Positions 1 through 7,480 of a stretch of DNA of 21,685 bases are shown piece after piece; positions within the stretch are counted from its first letter, which is position 1, and every line of letters begins with the position of its first letter. The DNA lies in IMG/VR virus record IMGVR_UViG_3300037493_004027, positions 1 to 21,685 of that record. One strand, 5' to 3'. Made by a program: the position numbers and the translations under genes. The stretch comes from a virus. The notes under the pieces were generated by a model. That model was not told the origin of the DNA and did no database searches. It saw only the letters and a list, made by a program, of their open reading frames with translations.

Positions 1-1803
1 AGCGAGGCTGCACAGATCGCTGGTGGAGCATTGCGAGGAGGAGCTACGATTGGAACTGGTGCATTGATTGGACTTGGCCTTGGCGGCCCTCCTGGAGCAC
101 TTGCTGGAGCAGGGGCAATGGCCTTAACCGGACCAATTCTCGAAGGCATCAATCAGACATTTGGCACGAACTACAGCAAGCCTGATGAGGCAATGCAGCA
201 CCTGCTCACCTACTTGGGAGTGCCAAAAGCCGACATGCCGTCTGCAAAAATGGTTCAATCCATGACTGGCGCAATGGCAGAGACTGCTGCTGGTGTAGGA
301 GTTGGCAAGGCACTAATGACTGGAGCTGCGCCTACCTCGTTAAGAGCAGTGCTTGGTGAAACATTGGCATCGCAACCTGCTGAACAAATGATGAGTTCAG
401 CAGGAGCAGCAGGAGTTACTCAAATGGCTGAACAGGCTGGCGTGGGTGTGCCTGGGCAGCTTCTTGCTGGACTTGGTGGAGGAATGCTTGGCTCGTTTAT
501 TGGAGGCGCACAGACTTTAGCTAAAAACGCTCCAAGAGGACTTCGTGAAGCAGAGCAGGCTGGAATTGGCCCATTAACATCGCAAGCGTTTCCGCCTGAA
601 ACACCACTAGAAAATGCCTTGGCAAAAGCTAGGGAGCTTACATTTTTAGGAACTGGAAGCCTTCTTGCAAAGCAAGAGAAACAAAGAACAGCCGCAGTCC
701 AAACATTGATTGAAGATTTTGGAGCAGGCCTTCCCAGTACTGACTATCTTCCTGAGTTAATGAAACAACTCACAAGTAGACGCACAAACATCGTCAATAA
801 GTTTTCTGCAATGAAGATGGATGTCATCAACAAGCTATCTGCTACTGGCAAGCAGCCGAATGTTAGTCGAACGGTTCAGGTTGTAGATGACGAGATCAAA
901 AGACTTAAGAAAATTAGCCCGACTGGTGGTTTTGAGAAGGCTATCGCTGAACTTGAATCGTTTGGGATTGATGTAATTGGACAAGATTTAAGCACCCTAG
1001 AATCTAGGAGAAGATTGTTTGGACTTCAGTTTAATGCGCCAGAAATGGCTACAGTAAAAAGTGAAGCGCAAAAATCCATTGAAGCTATTTATGGAGCACT
1101 TCGAGAGGATATGGGTAACTTCATTAAAGCAGAAGGCAGCAGGACAGATTTTATCAGATGGAAGATCGGTAACAAAAATCTGTCTGACATGGCAGATGAG
1201 CTTCGTGATGGAACATTGAAAAAAGTTCTAAACAAAGGAGATGTAACTCCTGAAAAGGTTAGAGAGCTGTTGTTTTCGCAGAACAAGAGTTCAATCCAAA
1301 GGCTTTACGACAACCTTGACTCAACCGGCAAAGCAACTGCAAGAACTGCTATTATTCGCAATGCAATAGATGATGCCGGAGGACTTGAAAAATTTACTGC
1401 TAACGGCTTTTTGAACAAGATTAACAAGCTTCAAGATGAAACTGGAATCATGTTTAAGGGCGATGAAAAACGTCAGCTACAAGGTTTGACAAGGGCTTTG
1501 GAATTTACAAAACGCGCTGGAGAGTTTGCTGTTAATACTCCAACTGGACAGCAGTTTGTTCCGTTTGGAATTGGTGCAGCTTTAACACAAATGTTTGGAA
1601 TATCAGGGGTTGTAGCAGGCGCTGCGGCAACTACTGGCCTAGTAAGGCTGTACGAATCTAAACCAGTTCGAGAATTGCTGATGAAGCTGGCGTCTGTTAA
1701 GCAGGGCTCTCTTGAGGAGATTCCCATTATGAATCGCCTTTCAGATGTGCTCAAGGCCCAACAAGCAGAAGTTTCAAAAGAACCTCAACAGGAGTCCCAG
1801 TAA
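1..1803 (+). CDS. Large phage virion protein (internal/ejection-type), 5' partial
   Basis: The frame is open from base 1, so the gene starts outside the window; 600 residues are visible. The first 50 or so residues are very rich in Gly and Ala with glycine-zipper character. Further Gly/Ala-rich hydrophobic stretches lie near residues 150-175 and 515-550. Between them is a long charged, helical, Lys/Glu-rich middle. This pattern fits phage internal virion or DNA-ejection proteins that enter the cell envelope, and the position directly before the tail adaptor gene agrees. No catalytic motif is seen. Its stop overlaps the next start (TAATG). Codons are A/T-ending, unlike the first part of the next gene. 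The virion role is inferred from position and composition, not from a recognised domain. Confidence 0.6.
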   Translation, partial: SEAAQIAGGALRGGATIGTGALIGLGLGGPPGALAGAGAMALTGPILEGINQTFGTNYSKPDEAMQHLLTYLGVPKADMPSAKMVQSMTGAMAETAAGVGVGKALMTGAAPTSLRAVLGETLASQPAEQMMSSAGAAGVTQMAEQAGVGVPGQLLAGLGGGMLGSFIGGAQTLAKNAPRGLREAEQAGIGPLTSQAFPPETPLENALAKARELTFLGTGSLLAKQEKQRTAAVQTLIEDFGAGLPSTDYLPELMKQLTSRRTNIVNKFSAMKMDVINKLSATGKQPNVSRTVQVVDDEIKRLKKISPTGGFEKAIAELESFGIDVIGQDLSTLESRRRLFGLQFNAPEMATVKSEAQKSIEAIYGALREDMGNFIKAEGSRTDFIRWKIGNKNLSDMADELRDGTLKKVLNKGDVTPEKVRELLFSQNKSSIQRLYDNLDSTGKATARTAIIRNAIDDAGGLEKFTANGFLNKINKLQDETGIMFKGDEKRQLQGLTRALEFTKRAGEFAVNTPTGQQFVPFGIGAALTQMFGISGVVAGAAATTGLVRLYESKPVRELLMKLASVKQGSLEEIPIMNRLSDVLKAQQAEVSKEPQQESQ

Positions 1804-2465
1804 TGTCCTCTTCAATCATCTCACCATTCCCGTTCTTCACGGACACCACAGGCGCCCCGCTAGAGGGTGGCTACATTTACATCGGCCAGTCTAACCTGAA
1901 CCCGGAAACAGCGCCTGTAAACGTGTTCTGGGACTCTGCATTGACCATTCCTGCTGGGCAGCCTATCCGCACTGTTGGTGGCTATCCAAGCCGTGCTGGC
2001 ACTGCCAGCCGGATGTATGTCTCTGCTGACACATACTCGATCACGGTCAGGAACAAGAACCGTGTTCTCGTGTTCTCTGCGTTTGACCAGTCTGATGCGC
2101 CTACGTCTGTCTTCGACGTGTCTACTCAAGTCATTACAGCTACTGCTGGGCAGACTACGTTTACGCTCACCACCTTTACTTATCTGCCAGGCACTGACAC
2201 CTTGCAGGTCTTCCGCAACGGGCTTAGGTTGACCAGTGGAACTGATTACGCTGAAAGCAGCACAAGCATAGTAACGCTAACGACTCCTGCGACTGTTGGT
2301 GATGAATTTTTGTTTCAAGGTGGTAAAGTTATTAGAAATGGCAATGCATTGGTCCCCGGAATTTCTCTTGGAGACTTTGCAGATGACACCGCTGCTGCGG
2401 CTGGTGGAGTTCCACTTTTTGGATATTATCGCACATCAAACGCCGTTAAACAGCGCATCGTATAA
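1803..2465 (+). CDS. Tail adaptor / tailspike N-terminal-like protein
   Basis: A 220-residue protein. Its N-terminus (PFPFFTDTTGAPLEGGYIYIG, about residues 8-28) resembles the head-binding domain of P22-type tailspikes, where a TD..G.PL.NG.IYIG pattern starts the particle-attachment domain. Residues 1-110 fit that fold. Residues 110-180 look like a short beta-rich linker (TATAGQTTFTL). The last 29 residues form a motif that recurs at the end of the next protein. There is no enzymatic tailspike domain, so this is probably an adaptor onto which a separate distal protein is mounted. It starts in a TAATG overlap with the preceding gene. Codon use switches from C/G-ending to A/T-ending at about base 2270, suggesting a mosaic gene. 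Confidence 0.7.
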   Translation: MSSSIISPFPFFTDTTGAPLEGGYIYIGQSNLNPETAPVNVFWDSALTIPAGQPIRTVGGYPSRAGTASRMYVSADTYSITVRNKNRVLVFSAFDQSDAPTSVFDVSTQVITATAGQTTFTLTTFTYLPGTDTLQVFRNGLRLTSGTDYAESSTSIVTLTTPATVGDEFLFQGGKVIRNGNALVPGISLGDFADDTAAAAGGVPLFGYYRTSNAVKQRIV

Positions 2466-2468
2466 CCT

Positions 2469-3686
2469 ATGAGCAGCAAATCTTTTCAAAACGCATCTAC
2501 TCTAAATGAACTTACAGCGATGGACTCCTATTTTAGGGCGACATCTACGGTAGCTGCATTTGGAGATAACGTAAACGCCCCAGGAACAGGACTACAAGTT
2601 GGTGGAGGCAATGCTTCCAACGGTACTGATGGAACAGTTTTTGGAACAGATGGGAATGCTTCGTGGCTTCGCATTCAGCCTTCTAAAGACTTGTCCCCTG
2701 TTGAATTGCTTTTGTATTCAACTTCGGCACAGGGAATAGCAAGTTCTACATCAGGAACAGGAAATCTTCTTAGAGTTTCTGGAACAGAGTTTTCTGCAAA
2801 TTGGGTTGGACTTAGTTTTTACTTTGGAGAGAACGTATACACAGTTACATCTGTTGCTGGACCATCAAATTTAGTTGTTACTCCAAACTTTGCCTCCAGT
2901 GAAACTGAAGCATTTCATGCGGCTTGGGTTCAGGGAACTGGAACATGTAATGTTGCAGGAACCACTGTAACCAGAGTTACTGGAGATCCATTCATAGCAT
3001 TTTACTCCACTATTCAATCGTTTAAGATAAACGGAAACTCTGTTACGGTAAATGGATTCACTGATGTAAATACAATTTCCATTTCAAGCTCTCCTGGCTC
3101 ACTGACAAATGCTACATTTAGTTTTTTTGCAAATATAAACGATCAACTTGCTGCATTTAGGGTGCAAAAAATGCTTGGAGCAAACGAAGAAAATCTTTCT
3201 TTTTATGCTCGTTATGACGGTTATTGGATGCATTCCCTTTATTCTGGGGCTGGCAAGTATCGGAAAATTGTAATTGGATCAGGAGAGTCTGTTGCAGGCA
3301 CGCTTGCAAGGCAGCTTGTTGTTCAAAAAAATGGAGATCTTTCTATTGCAGGAGACTATGAGGCTGAAGCAATTCGAGTGCTTAACCAAACTCCGGCAAA
3401 CAGCAAAAACAGAATTGAGACTCAAGCTGCTCCTACTGGATTTGGTGTGAGCTTTCGGTCAAGAGGCGCAGATACAAACATCAATTTCGGAATTGATTGC
3501 AAGGGAACTGGTCATCTTGTTGTTACAAATAGTACGTTTGGAAATATCATAGCTCAGTTTACAAATAATTGGTTCCAAACAGCACCGCTCTTTAATGTTG
3601 CCAATGATGCGGCAGCAGCAGCACTAGGAGTTCCAGTTGGTGGATTTTACAACACTGGCGGAACAGTTAAACAGAGGCTTGTCTGA
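2469..3686 (+). CDS. Probable tail fibre / receptor-binding protein
   Basis: A 405-residue protein rich in Ser, Thr, Gly, Asn and beta-branched residues, with few charges, typical of beta-structured phage fibres. No glycosidase or lyase motif is recognised. The final 28 residues (NDAAAAALGVPVGGFYNTGG and on to VKQRLV) match the C-terminus of the upstream adaptor. This suggests that both use the same C-terminal assembly or folding tag. It begins three bases after the previous stop. The gene is markedly A/T-rich with GGA, ACA and TTT codons, unlike the GC-richer lysis genes after 3870, in keeping with exchange of host-range modules. The receptor-binding role is inferred from position and composition. 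Confidence 0.55.
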   Translation: MSSKSFQNASTLNELTAMDSYFRATSTVAAFGDNVNAPGTGLQVGGGNASNGTDGTVFGTDGNASWLRIQPSKDLSPVELLLYSTSAQGIASSTSGTGNLLRVSGTEFSANWVGLSFYFGENVYTVTSVAGPSNLVVTPNFASSETEAFHAAWVQGTGTCNVAGTTVTRVTGDPFIAFYSTIQSFKINGNSVTVNGFTDVNTISISSSPGSLTNATFSFFANINDQLAAFRVQKMLGANEENLSFYARYDGYWMHSLYSGAGKYRKIVIGSGESVAGTLARQLVVQKNGDLSIAGDYEAEAIRVLNQTPANSKNRIETQAAPTGFGVSFRSRGADTNINFGIDCKGTGHLVVTNSTFGNIIAQFTNNWFQTAPLFNVANDAAAAALGVPVGGFYNTGGTVKQRLV

Positions 3687-3687
3687 T

Positions 3688-3870
3688 ATGGACCCAACAA
3701 AAGATCTAGACAAATACATTGGAGACATTGTTGGTGGACTAATTCGAGAAGCTGCAATGCTTAAATCAAAAATTGCCTATTTAGAGGCAATCATTGAGTC
3801 TCAAAAACAAAAGCTCTCAGAATCAAGTAGGCACCAAGAGGAGTATATCTGTAAAGAACCTACTAAATGA
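3688..3870 (+). CDS. Small coiled-coil protein
   Basis: A 60-residue, charged, helical protein. Residues 20-45 (AAMLKSKIAYLEAIIESQKQ) have the heptad spacing of a coiled coil. An in-frame TTG-type start 51 bases upstream exists but lies inside the tail fibre gene. The ATG at 3688, one base after that gene's stop, is the better start. The stop overlaps the next ATG (ATGA at 3867). It shares the A/T-rich composition of the fibre gene, so it probably travels with it. Function is not recognised; a fibre chaperone is possible but unsupported. Confidence 0.6.
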   Translation: MDPTKDLDKYIGDIVGGLIREAAMLKSKIAYLEAIIESQKQKLSESSRHQEEYICKEPTK

Positions 3871-4157
3871 ACCACCTCGCCCACCCAGTCATCGCCCTTG
3901 TCCTACAAGCCATTATCGGTCTTGTCAGTGGTGACTGGTGGACTGGTGCTGCTGCCGGCTCGTTCTACTTCGTGGGCCGTGAATACGCTCAGGCTGAATA
4001 CCGCAACATCGAGCACTTCTACGGAGGCTTCCGTAGGAACATGCCTTGGTGGGGTGGTATTGAGCCTCAGGCTTGGACACTCAAGGGAATGCTAGACTGG
4101 ATTCTGCCTTCCATCACAGTCACAGCAGTGGCACTCTTGCGCTCATGGATTTTCTAA
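3867..4157 (+). CDS. Small phage membrane protein with WWTGAAAGSFYFVGREYAQAEYR motif region
   Basis: A 96-residue protein with one hydrophobic N-terminal segment (about residues 5-22), an aromatic middle (WWTGAAAGSFYFVGREYAQA near 24-43) and a second hydrophobic segment at the C-terminus (about 75-95). Proteins with a similar GREYAQAEYR stretch occur among phage genes of unknown function, as far as I recall. It opens the lysis region through an ATGA overlap and its end overlaps the next gene by 13 bases. It could be a holin-class or accessory membrane protein, but this is inferred from topology and neighbours only. Confidence 0.7.
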   Translation: MNHLAHPVIALVLQAIIGLVSGDWWTGAAAGSFYFVGREYAQAEYRNIEHFYGGFRRNMPWWGGIEPQAWTLKGMLDWILPSITVTAVALLRSWIF

Positions 4158-4627
4158 AGAAGCTCTTACCCACTATCGGTCACTTGCTGGGAGGGCCCCT
4201 CGGGGGAGCCGCAATAGAAGCCGCTGGAAAGGCCCTGGGCCTGTCTGATGCTACTGCTGACAAGGTCCAGAAAGCACTAACATCAGGCAACCTCACAGCC
4301 GAGCAGATTGCCGCCTTACAGGCCGCTGATCTCCAGTTGAAGACCCGCATGGCTGAACTGGGCATAGACGCCGAGAAACTGGCAGCAGAGGACCGTGCTA
4401 GTGCCAGAGCAATGCAGACATCTCTGGCGTCCTGGGTGCCTCCCGTACTGGCCTGTGGAGTAACACTGGGCTTCTTTGGTATCCTGATCGGTCTTTTGAC
4501 GGGCGATCTTAAGCTGTGGGAATCGACCACCTTGAGCCTTTTGATTGGGAGCCTGAGCACGGCATTCTCGTCAGTTTTGGCGTTCTACTACGGGGCGTCT
4601 CACAAGCCTCCTGACCTCAAGAAATGA
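4145..4627 (+). CDS. Holin-like membrane protein (GTA-type three-TM holin similarity)
   Basis: A 160-residue protein starting at MDFLKKLLP. An upstream in-frame start at 4073 lies wholly inside the preceding gene and adds a non-hydrophobic segment, so 4145 is preferred. The N-terminus is an amphipathic, glycine-rich helix (IGHLLGGPLGGAAIEAAGKA). A charged helical middle (residues 45-95) includes AAEDRASARAMQ. Two membrane segments follow at about 98-120 and 128-150 (VPPVLACGVTLGFFGILIGL and SLLIGSLSTAFSSVLAFYYG). This architecture resembles the phage/gene-transfer-agent holin family PF11351 by memory. The lysis role is plausible from neighbours but unproven. Confidence 0.65.
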   Translation: MDFLKKLLPTIGHLLGGPLGGAAIEAAGKALGLSDATADKVQKALTSGNLTAEQIAALQAADLQLKTRMAELGIDAEKLAAEDRASARAMQTSLASWVPPVLACGVTLGFFGILIGLLTGDLKLWESTTLSLLIGSLSTAFSSVLAFYYGASHKPPDLKK

Positions 4628-4935
4628 TCGAGGAACTCAAGCAGGCCGGTGTGGATCTGGGGCTTGCCATGGCAGGCTTTGCTGGCTCTGTCCTGATGAG
4701 TAGCAAGGAGGCCGGCAAGAACCTGCCTAGGACGCTGGCAAGCCTGCTTGGTGGAGCTGCCTCTGCCAACTACGTCACGCCTCTGATCCTGAAGCTGGCT
4801 CGCCTCGATGGTGAACCGCAGTACTCCTATGCTGCCGCGTTCCTACTAGGCTTCTGTGGCCTCAGGGCAGTCGAAACGATCAGCAACAAACTTATCACCG
4901 ATGACGCTGCCAACCGTAATAAACGTCACCGCTAA
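4624..4935 (+). CDS. Small membrane protein, holin-like
   Basis: A 103-residue protein starting in an ATGA overlap with the upstream gene. It has hydrophobic segments at about residues 10-27 (DLGLAMAGFAGSVLM), 38-55 (LASLLGGAASANYVTPLIL) and 68-83 (YAAAFLLGFCGLRAV), ending in a charged basic tail (NRNKRHR). Short proteins with three membrane segments and a basic C-terminus are typical holins or holin partners. The final 35 bases overlap the next gene. No catalytic motif is visible. Confidence 0.65.
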   Translation: MIEELKQAGVDLGLAMAGFAGSVLMSSKEAGKNLPRTLASLLGGAASANYVTPLILKLARLDGEPQYSYAAAFLLGFCGLRAVETISNKLITDDAANRNKRHR

Positions 4936-5287
4936 CGCTGTTCTGGCGGCTTCTGCGCTTCATCTGGTCTTCAGGGTCTTTGGGCATCCTGACAGTGCGA
5001 TCTGGCGTAAGCCGTGGGCAGCAGTCCTGTGCAAGGTTGCTACCACAGTCACAGTTTGTGGTGCGCTCTGGAATGTGCTAACGCTATCAACACCTGCTCC
5101 TTCGGAGACGTGCCTGAATATAGGCGTGTCACTAAATTTCATCTGGATCTCTTATTACCTGAAAAATGACCGTCCTTCCCGTCCCAACAATTCCCGGCCT
5201 CCAGCAACGCTACCTCGGCGCAACGCCGCCAGCAGGACTCCAAGTGCTGGCAAACGTAAAAAGAGTGCTCCCCCCAGCGTCGATTGA
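4901..5287 (+). CDS. Small three-TM membrane protein with Pro/Arg-rich tail
   Basis: The start is set at ATG 4901 (MTLPTVINVTANAVLAASAL), 45 bases inside a longer open frame, because the hydrophobic segment begins here. Length is 128 residues. Three hydrophobic segments lie near 5-25, 37-57 and 66-85. The remaining residues are a Pro/Arg/Lys/Ser-rich tail. That tail is read in the same DNA as the start of the gene at 5166 (122 bases shared, different frame). The tail's odd composition may therefore be forced by the overlapping gene. It is probably a holin-class or accessory lysis protein. Confidence 0.6.
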   Translation: MTLPTVINVTANAVLAASALHLVFRVFGHPDSAIWRKPWAAVLCKVATTVTVCGALWNVLTLSTPAPSETCLNIGVSLNFIWISYYLKNDRPSRPNNSRPPATLPRRNAASRTPSAGKRKKSAPPSVD

Positions 5288-5399
5288 CGGCGTGGGTCTG
5301 CCGCCAGACAAGATCCTTCCTTACTCTGGAATTTACGATGCAAATGGAAAATTACCCACAGTCCCAGGACCAGGCTCAACTTTCCTCGCACATGCATAG
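5166..5399 (+). CDS. Short Pro/Gly-rich protein, overlapping gene
   Basis: A 77-residue protein (MTVLPVPTIPGLQQRYLGAT...). It is rich in Pro, Leu and Gly with a balanced, protein-like composition throughout. It lacks a signal peptide, lipobox or membrane segment, so it is not an obvious Rz1-type spanin. It overlaps the preceding membrane-protein frame by 122 bases and the following gene by 62. It is kept because its amino-acid make-up is more natural than the Pro/Arg tail in the competing frame. Function is unknown. Confidence 0.5.
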   Translation: MTVLPVPTIPGLQQRYLGATPPAGLQVLANVKRVLPPASIDGVGLPPDKILPYSGIYDANGKLPTVPGPGSTFLAHA

Positions 5400-5562
5400 C
5401 CGGCACCTTTTTGACTTAGCCACAGTCAATCTGGCAAATGTATCGGCGCTGGCGCTCTCGCTCTCTGAAGCAGAGCAGTGGATTCGAGTGACGGGCTGTC
5501 TGCTTGCAGCAGTGTTTACGGCACTCAAGATTATCGAGACTATTCGCGGCCTGCGCAAATAA
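5338..5562 (+). CDS. Small single-TM protein
   Basis: The preferred start is ATG 5338 (or 5344, two codons later). A start at 5284 would extend it across the neighbouring gene. The 74-residue product has a polar Gln/Ser/His-rich N-terminus, an acidic patch (SLSEAEQW) and one C-terminal membrane segment (about residues 50-67, RVTGCLLAAVFTALKIIETI) followed by basic RGLRK. Opposed charge on the two sides of the segment suggests a defined orientation. It is the fifth small membrane protein in a row before the phosphoesterase and endolysin genes. Role is not recognised. Confidence 0.55.
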   Translation: MQMENYPQSQDQAQLSSHMHSRHLFDLATVNLANVSALALSLSEAEQWIRVTGCLLAAVFTALKIIETIRGLRK

Positions 5563-5565
5563 GCC

Positions 5566-6312
5566 ATGGCTAACATCACTCGGAACTGGAAACGGTTCCT
5601 TGCCGTTGGGTGCAGTCACGGCCACCACGCTGACCAGCAGCTCTTAAAACGTGTGCTGGCGTTCAAGGCACGTTGGAAGCCGCACACTACGATTCATCTT
5701 GGGGATGCTATTGACCTAGCGTGTCTTCGCCAAGGAGCGGCTGGAACCCGGGACGAAAGTGCAGACCCGGAAGGCGATCTCCAAGACGGTCTAGCGTTCC
5801 TGCACCAGCTTGAACCAAGGCTCTACTTCCTTGGCAACCACGAGGCTCGTCTCAACACGCTCATGGAATCACCAAAGGCCATTGTAAGCTCATTAGCGGG
5901 CCGTGTGATGGGGCAAATCATTGATCAGGCTAGACGTATGCGGTGCGAGGTCATCGACTACAATTTTCAAAACGGGTGGCGTCAGCTTGGAGATACGCTT
6001 CTGGGCCATGGTTATATGGTGAATGAACAGGCCGTCAGGGATCACGCAGAAGCCGTGGCCTGCGGTACTGCCAGTAAGGTGATTATCGCTCACCTACATA
6101 GAGTTCAGCAGGCAGAGGGGCGCAACAGATCGCATCCGACTGGCTACTGCGTAGGGTGGCTTGGAGACAAGGATACTATGGGTTATGCCGCTAACCGCAG
6201 GGCAACTACCTCGTGGAGCCGTGGATTTGCTTGGGGAGAATACTGCGATTCCGAGACTGTGGTTTGGCTTGCTAAGGAAACAAAGGCAGGTGACTTTCGT
6301 TTGCCAGTATGA
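5566..6312 (+). CDS. Calcineurin-like metallophosphoesterase
   Basis: A 248-residue protein with the ordered metal motifs of the calcineurin-like phosphoesterase superfamily: GCSHGHH (16-21) in place of motif I, LGDAID (45-50) as GDxxD, LGNHE (89-93), LGHGY (146-150) and AHLHR (175-179) as GHxH. The superfamily hydrolyses phosphomono- or phosphodiesters with two metal ions; the substrate here cannot be told. Motif I is normally DxH. Here Cys stands at the Asp position (C16-S-H18), which may change metal use or activity. It sits between the membrane-protein cluster and the endolysin genes and ends in an ATGA overlap with the next gene. Confidence 0.8.
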   Translation: MANITRNWKRFLAVGCSHGHHADQQLLKRVLAFKARWKPHTTIHLGDAIDLACLRQGAAGTRDESADPEGDLQDGLAFLHQLEPRLYFLGNHEARLNTLMESPKAIVSSLAGRVMGQIIDQARRMRCEVIDYNFQNGWRQLGDTLLGHGYMVNEQAVRDHAEAVACGTASKVIIAHLHRVQQAEGRNRSHPTGYCVGWLGDKDTMGYAANRRATTSWSRGFAWGEYCDSETVVWLAKETKAGDFRLPV

Positions 6313-6530
6313 AAAGCACACTACTCGAACTTCTGAAAATTGAACTCGCCGGAGAACCTGCTCCAGCAGGCTGGTACACCATTAATGAGCTGATGGATAA
6401 ACTGGGCGGCAAGCGCACTGCTGTGGAGGGCTTGGTAAAAAGAAAAGCCTGGGAGGTACGCAAATTTCGTACAATCACTAAGGATGGAAAGGCCATGAAC
6501 GCCAACCACTACCACACTGGAAAACTATGA
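6309..6530 (+). CDS. Small winged-helix/HTH-like protein
   Basis: A 73-residue basic protein. Residues 22-50 (WYTINELMDKLGGKRTAVEG, then LVKRKAWEVRKF) read as a helix-turn-helix: Y-T-I-x-E-L followed by a turn and a recognition helix. A beta-like strand pair ends in NHYHTGKL. It is coupled on both sides by ATGA overlaps. It could be a small regulator or a DNA-bound accessory protein; no target site is evident. Confidence 0.6.
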   Translation: MKSTLLELLKIELAGEPAPAGWYTINELMDKLGGKRTAVEGLVKRKAWEVRKFRTITKDGKAMNANHYHTGKL

Positions 6531-6748
6531 CCGCTCAAGAAAAGCAGGACTACCTAGAGAAGGTTGCGTCTGATCTTGGTGAGCATTTTGATTGTGTTCA
6601 AATCTTGGCACACGACTCAGACACCGACACCTACCAGACTTTCGAGGCTGGTTCAGGGAGCCTGTTTGCACGTCTGTATCAGGCCATGCGGTGGTCAGAG
6701 GAACCAGTGGACGCACTAGAGGAGGACGATGACGAATCTATCGAGTAA
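6527..6748 (+). CDS. Small acidic protein
   Basis: A 73-residue protein with a strongly acidic C-terminus (EEPVDALEEDDDESIE) and a centre matching a pattern I have seen in short phage proteins (LGEHFDCVQILAHDSDTDT). It starts in an ATGA overlap and its last 20 bases overlap the endolysin start, so the two are probably translated together. DNA-mimic or accessory roles are possible but unsupported. Function unknown. Confidence 0.6.
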   Translation: MTAQEKQDYLEKVASDLGEHFDCVQILAHDSDTDTYQTFEAGSGSLFARLYQAMRWSEEPVDALEEDDDESIE

Positions 6749-7334
6749 AGGAATACAGGCCATAATCAACTGGGAGACAGGAGGTGAGTCGTATTACGAC
6801 AAGCATCCTGAATGGCCTGGTGCAGAGTCTGGCGTGACTATCGGCGTGGGCTGGGACTTAGGCCACACTCCCGCAACTGAAACGAGCCGGGCTTGGGCGC
6901 CTCACTTGAATGCCGCAACACTGGCTCTGCTTGTGAGCGTCTCAGGGCGCAAAGGACAGGCTGCTAAAGAGGTCTTGCCACATGTCCGGCACCTTACAGT
7001 CCCATGGGCATCAGCACTTTCTGTGTTTGAGAACGTCACGCTCCCTGGATGGTACATGAAGACGCTCAGGATCTACCCTCAGATGGTGGACCTGCCCGGG
7101 GACTGTGCAGCGGCACTCGTCTCTTTGGTCTTTAATCGTGGGTCGAGTCTCAACGGCGAGCGGCGCAGAGAAATGTGTAACATTCAAGCACTTCTGCGCA
7201 CTGGCAATCTCAAAGAGATTCCTAAACAATTTCGTGAGATGAAGAGGCTGTGGCCTACGCTTGAAGGACTTAGGCGGCGTAGAGTGCAGGAGGCTGATCT
7301 CTTTGAGGGCGGGCTGGTTCCTGCCGGCGAGTAA
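6729..7334 (+). CDS. Endolysin, T4/pesticin-type lysozyme
   Basis: A 201-residue soluble muramidase-like protein expected to cleave the N-acetylmuramic acid to N-acetylglucosamine bond in peptidoglycan. Residues 9-46 carry the lysozyme core: E16 in INWETGGES, D24 in YYDK and T37 in GVTIGVGWDLGH. These correspond to the Glu/Asp/Thr triad of T4 lysozyme, with a GVGWDLGH turn as in pesticin-type relatives. A second conserved region is SLVFNRGSSL (about 132-141). There is no signal peptide or membrane segment, so release would depend on the upstream holin-like proteins. It ends the lysis operon before the regulatory gap at 7335. Confidence 0.85.
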   Translation: MTNLSSKGIQAIINWETGGESYYDKHPEWPGAESGVTIGVGWDLGHTPATETSRAWAPHLNAATLALLVSVSGRKGQAAKEVLPHVRHLTVPWASALSVFENVTLPGWYMKTLRIYPQMVDLPGDCAAALVSLVFNRGSSLNGERRREMCNIQALLRTGNLKEIPKQFREMKRLWPTLEGLRRRRVQEADLFEGGLVPAGE

Positions 7335-7438
7335 CGACTTCCCGGATGGTGCGCAGGGAGATCCTGCGACTGGGTGCAGGGGTGCTTCCACATGAAACAA
7401 AGGGACTTACGTTAGGGACTAAAAAAAGAGTACGTTTT

Positions 7439-7465
7439 TTGTTGCGCGTCTGATCTGCGTACAAT
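7439..7465 (+). promoter_or_regulatory. Candidate sigma70-type promoter
   Basis: TTGTTG (7439-7444) and TACAAT (7460-7465) are separated by 15 bases, followed 15 bases later by the ATG at 7481. The -10 is good; the -35 and spacing are only fair. It lies in the only sizeable gap before the DNA-metabolism block, so it is a natural place for an early promoter. Confidence 0.45.
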
Positions 7466-7470
7466 ACGCA
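7456..7470. promoter_or_regulatory. Operator-like perfect dyad over the -10
   Basis: TGCGTA-caa-TACGCA is a perfect 6-3-6 inverted repeat that covers the candidate -10 hexamer. A protein bound here would block the promoter. The adjacent HTH-like product is the obvious candidate for autorepression. Binding is inferred. Confidence 0.5.
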
Positions 7471-7480
7471 TATCTCTGCA

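Larger units (their letters stand above)
7335..7480 (+). promoter_or_regulatory. Intergenic control region with promoter, hairpin and short repeats
   Basis: A 146-base gap between the lysis genes and the next block. It holds a hairpin CGCAGG-gagat-CCTGCG (7352-7368) with no T-run, a direct repeat AGGGACT (7401-7407 and 7414-7420), an A7/T6 pair (7421-7427, 7435-7440), and a candidate promoter just upstream of the HTH-like gene. Confidence 0.5.

Noticed and set aside
1089-1286. Minus-strand frames opposite the large virion gene
   Set aside because: They are explained by the long plus-strand coding frame and have no start signals or partners.
5166-5399. Rz1-type spanin in a nested frame
   Set aside because: The nested layout is suggestive, but there is no signal sequence or lipobox cysteine.
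7384-7399. parS-like sequence GCTTCCACATGAAACA
   Set aside because: It matches the parS consensus at only 12 of 16 positions, is not palindromic and no ParA or ParB gene is in the window.
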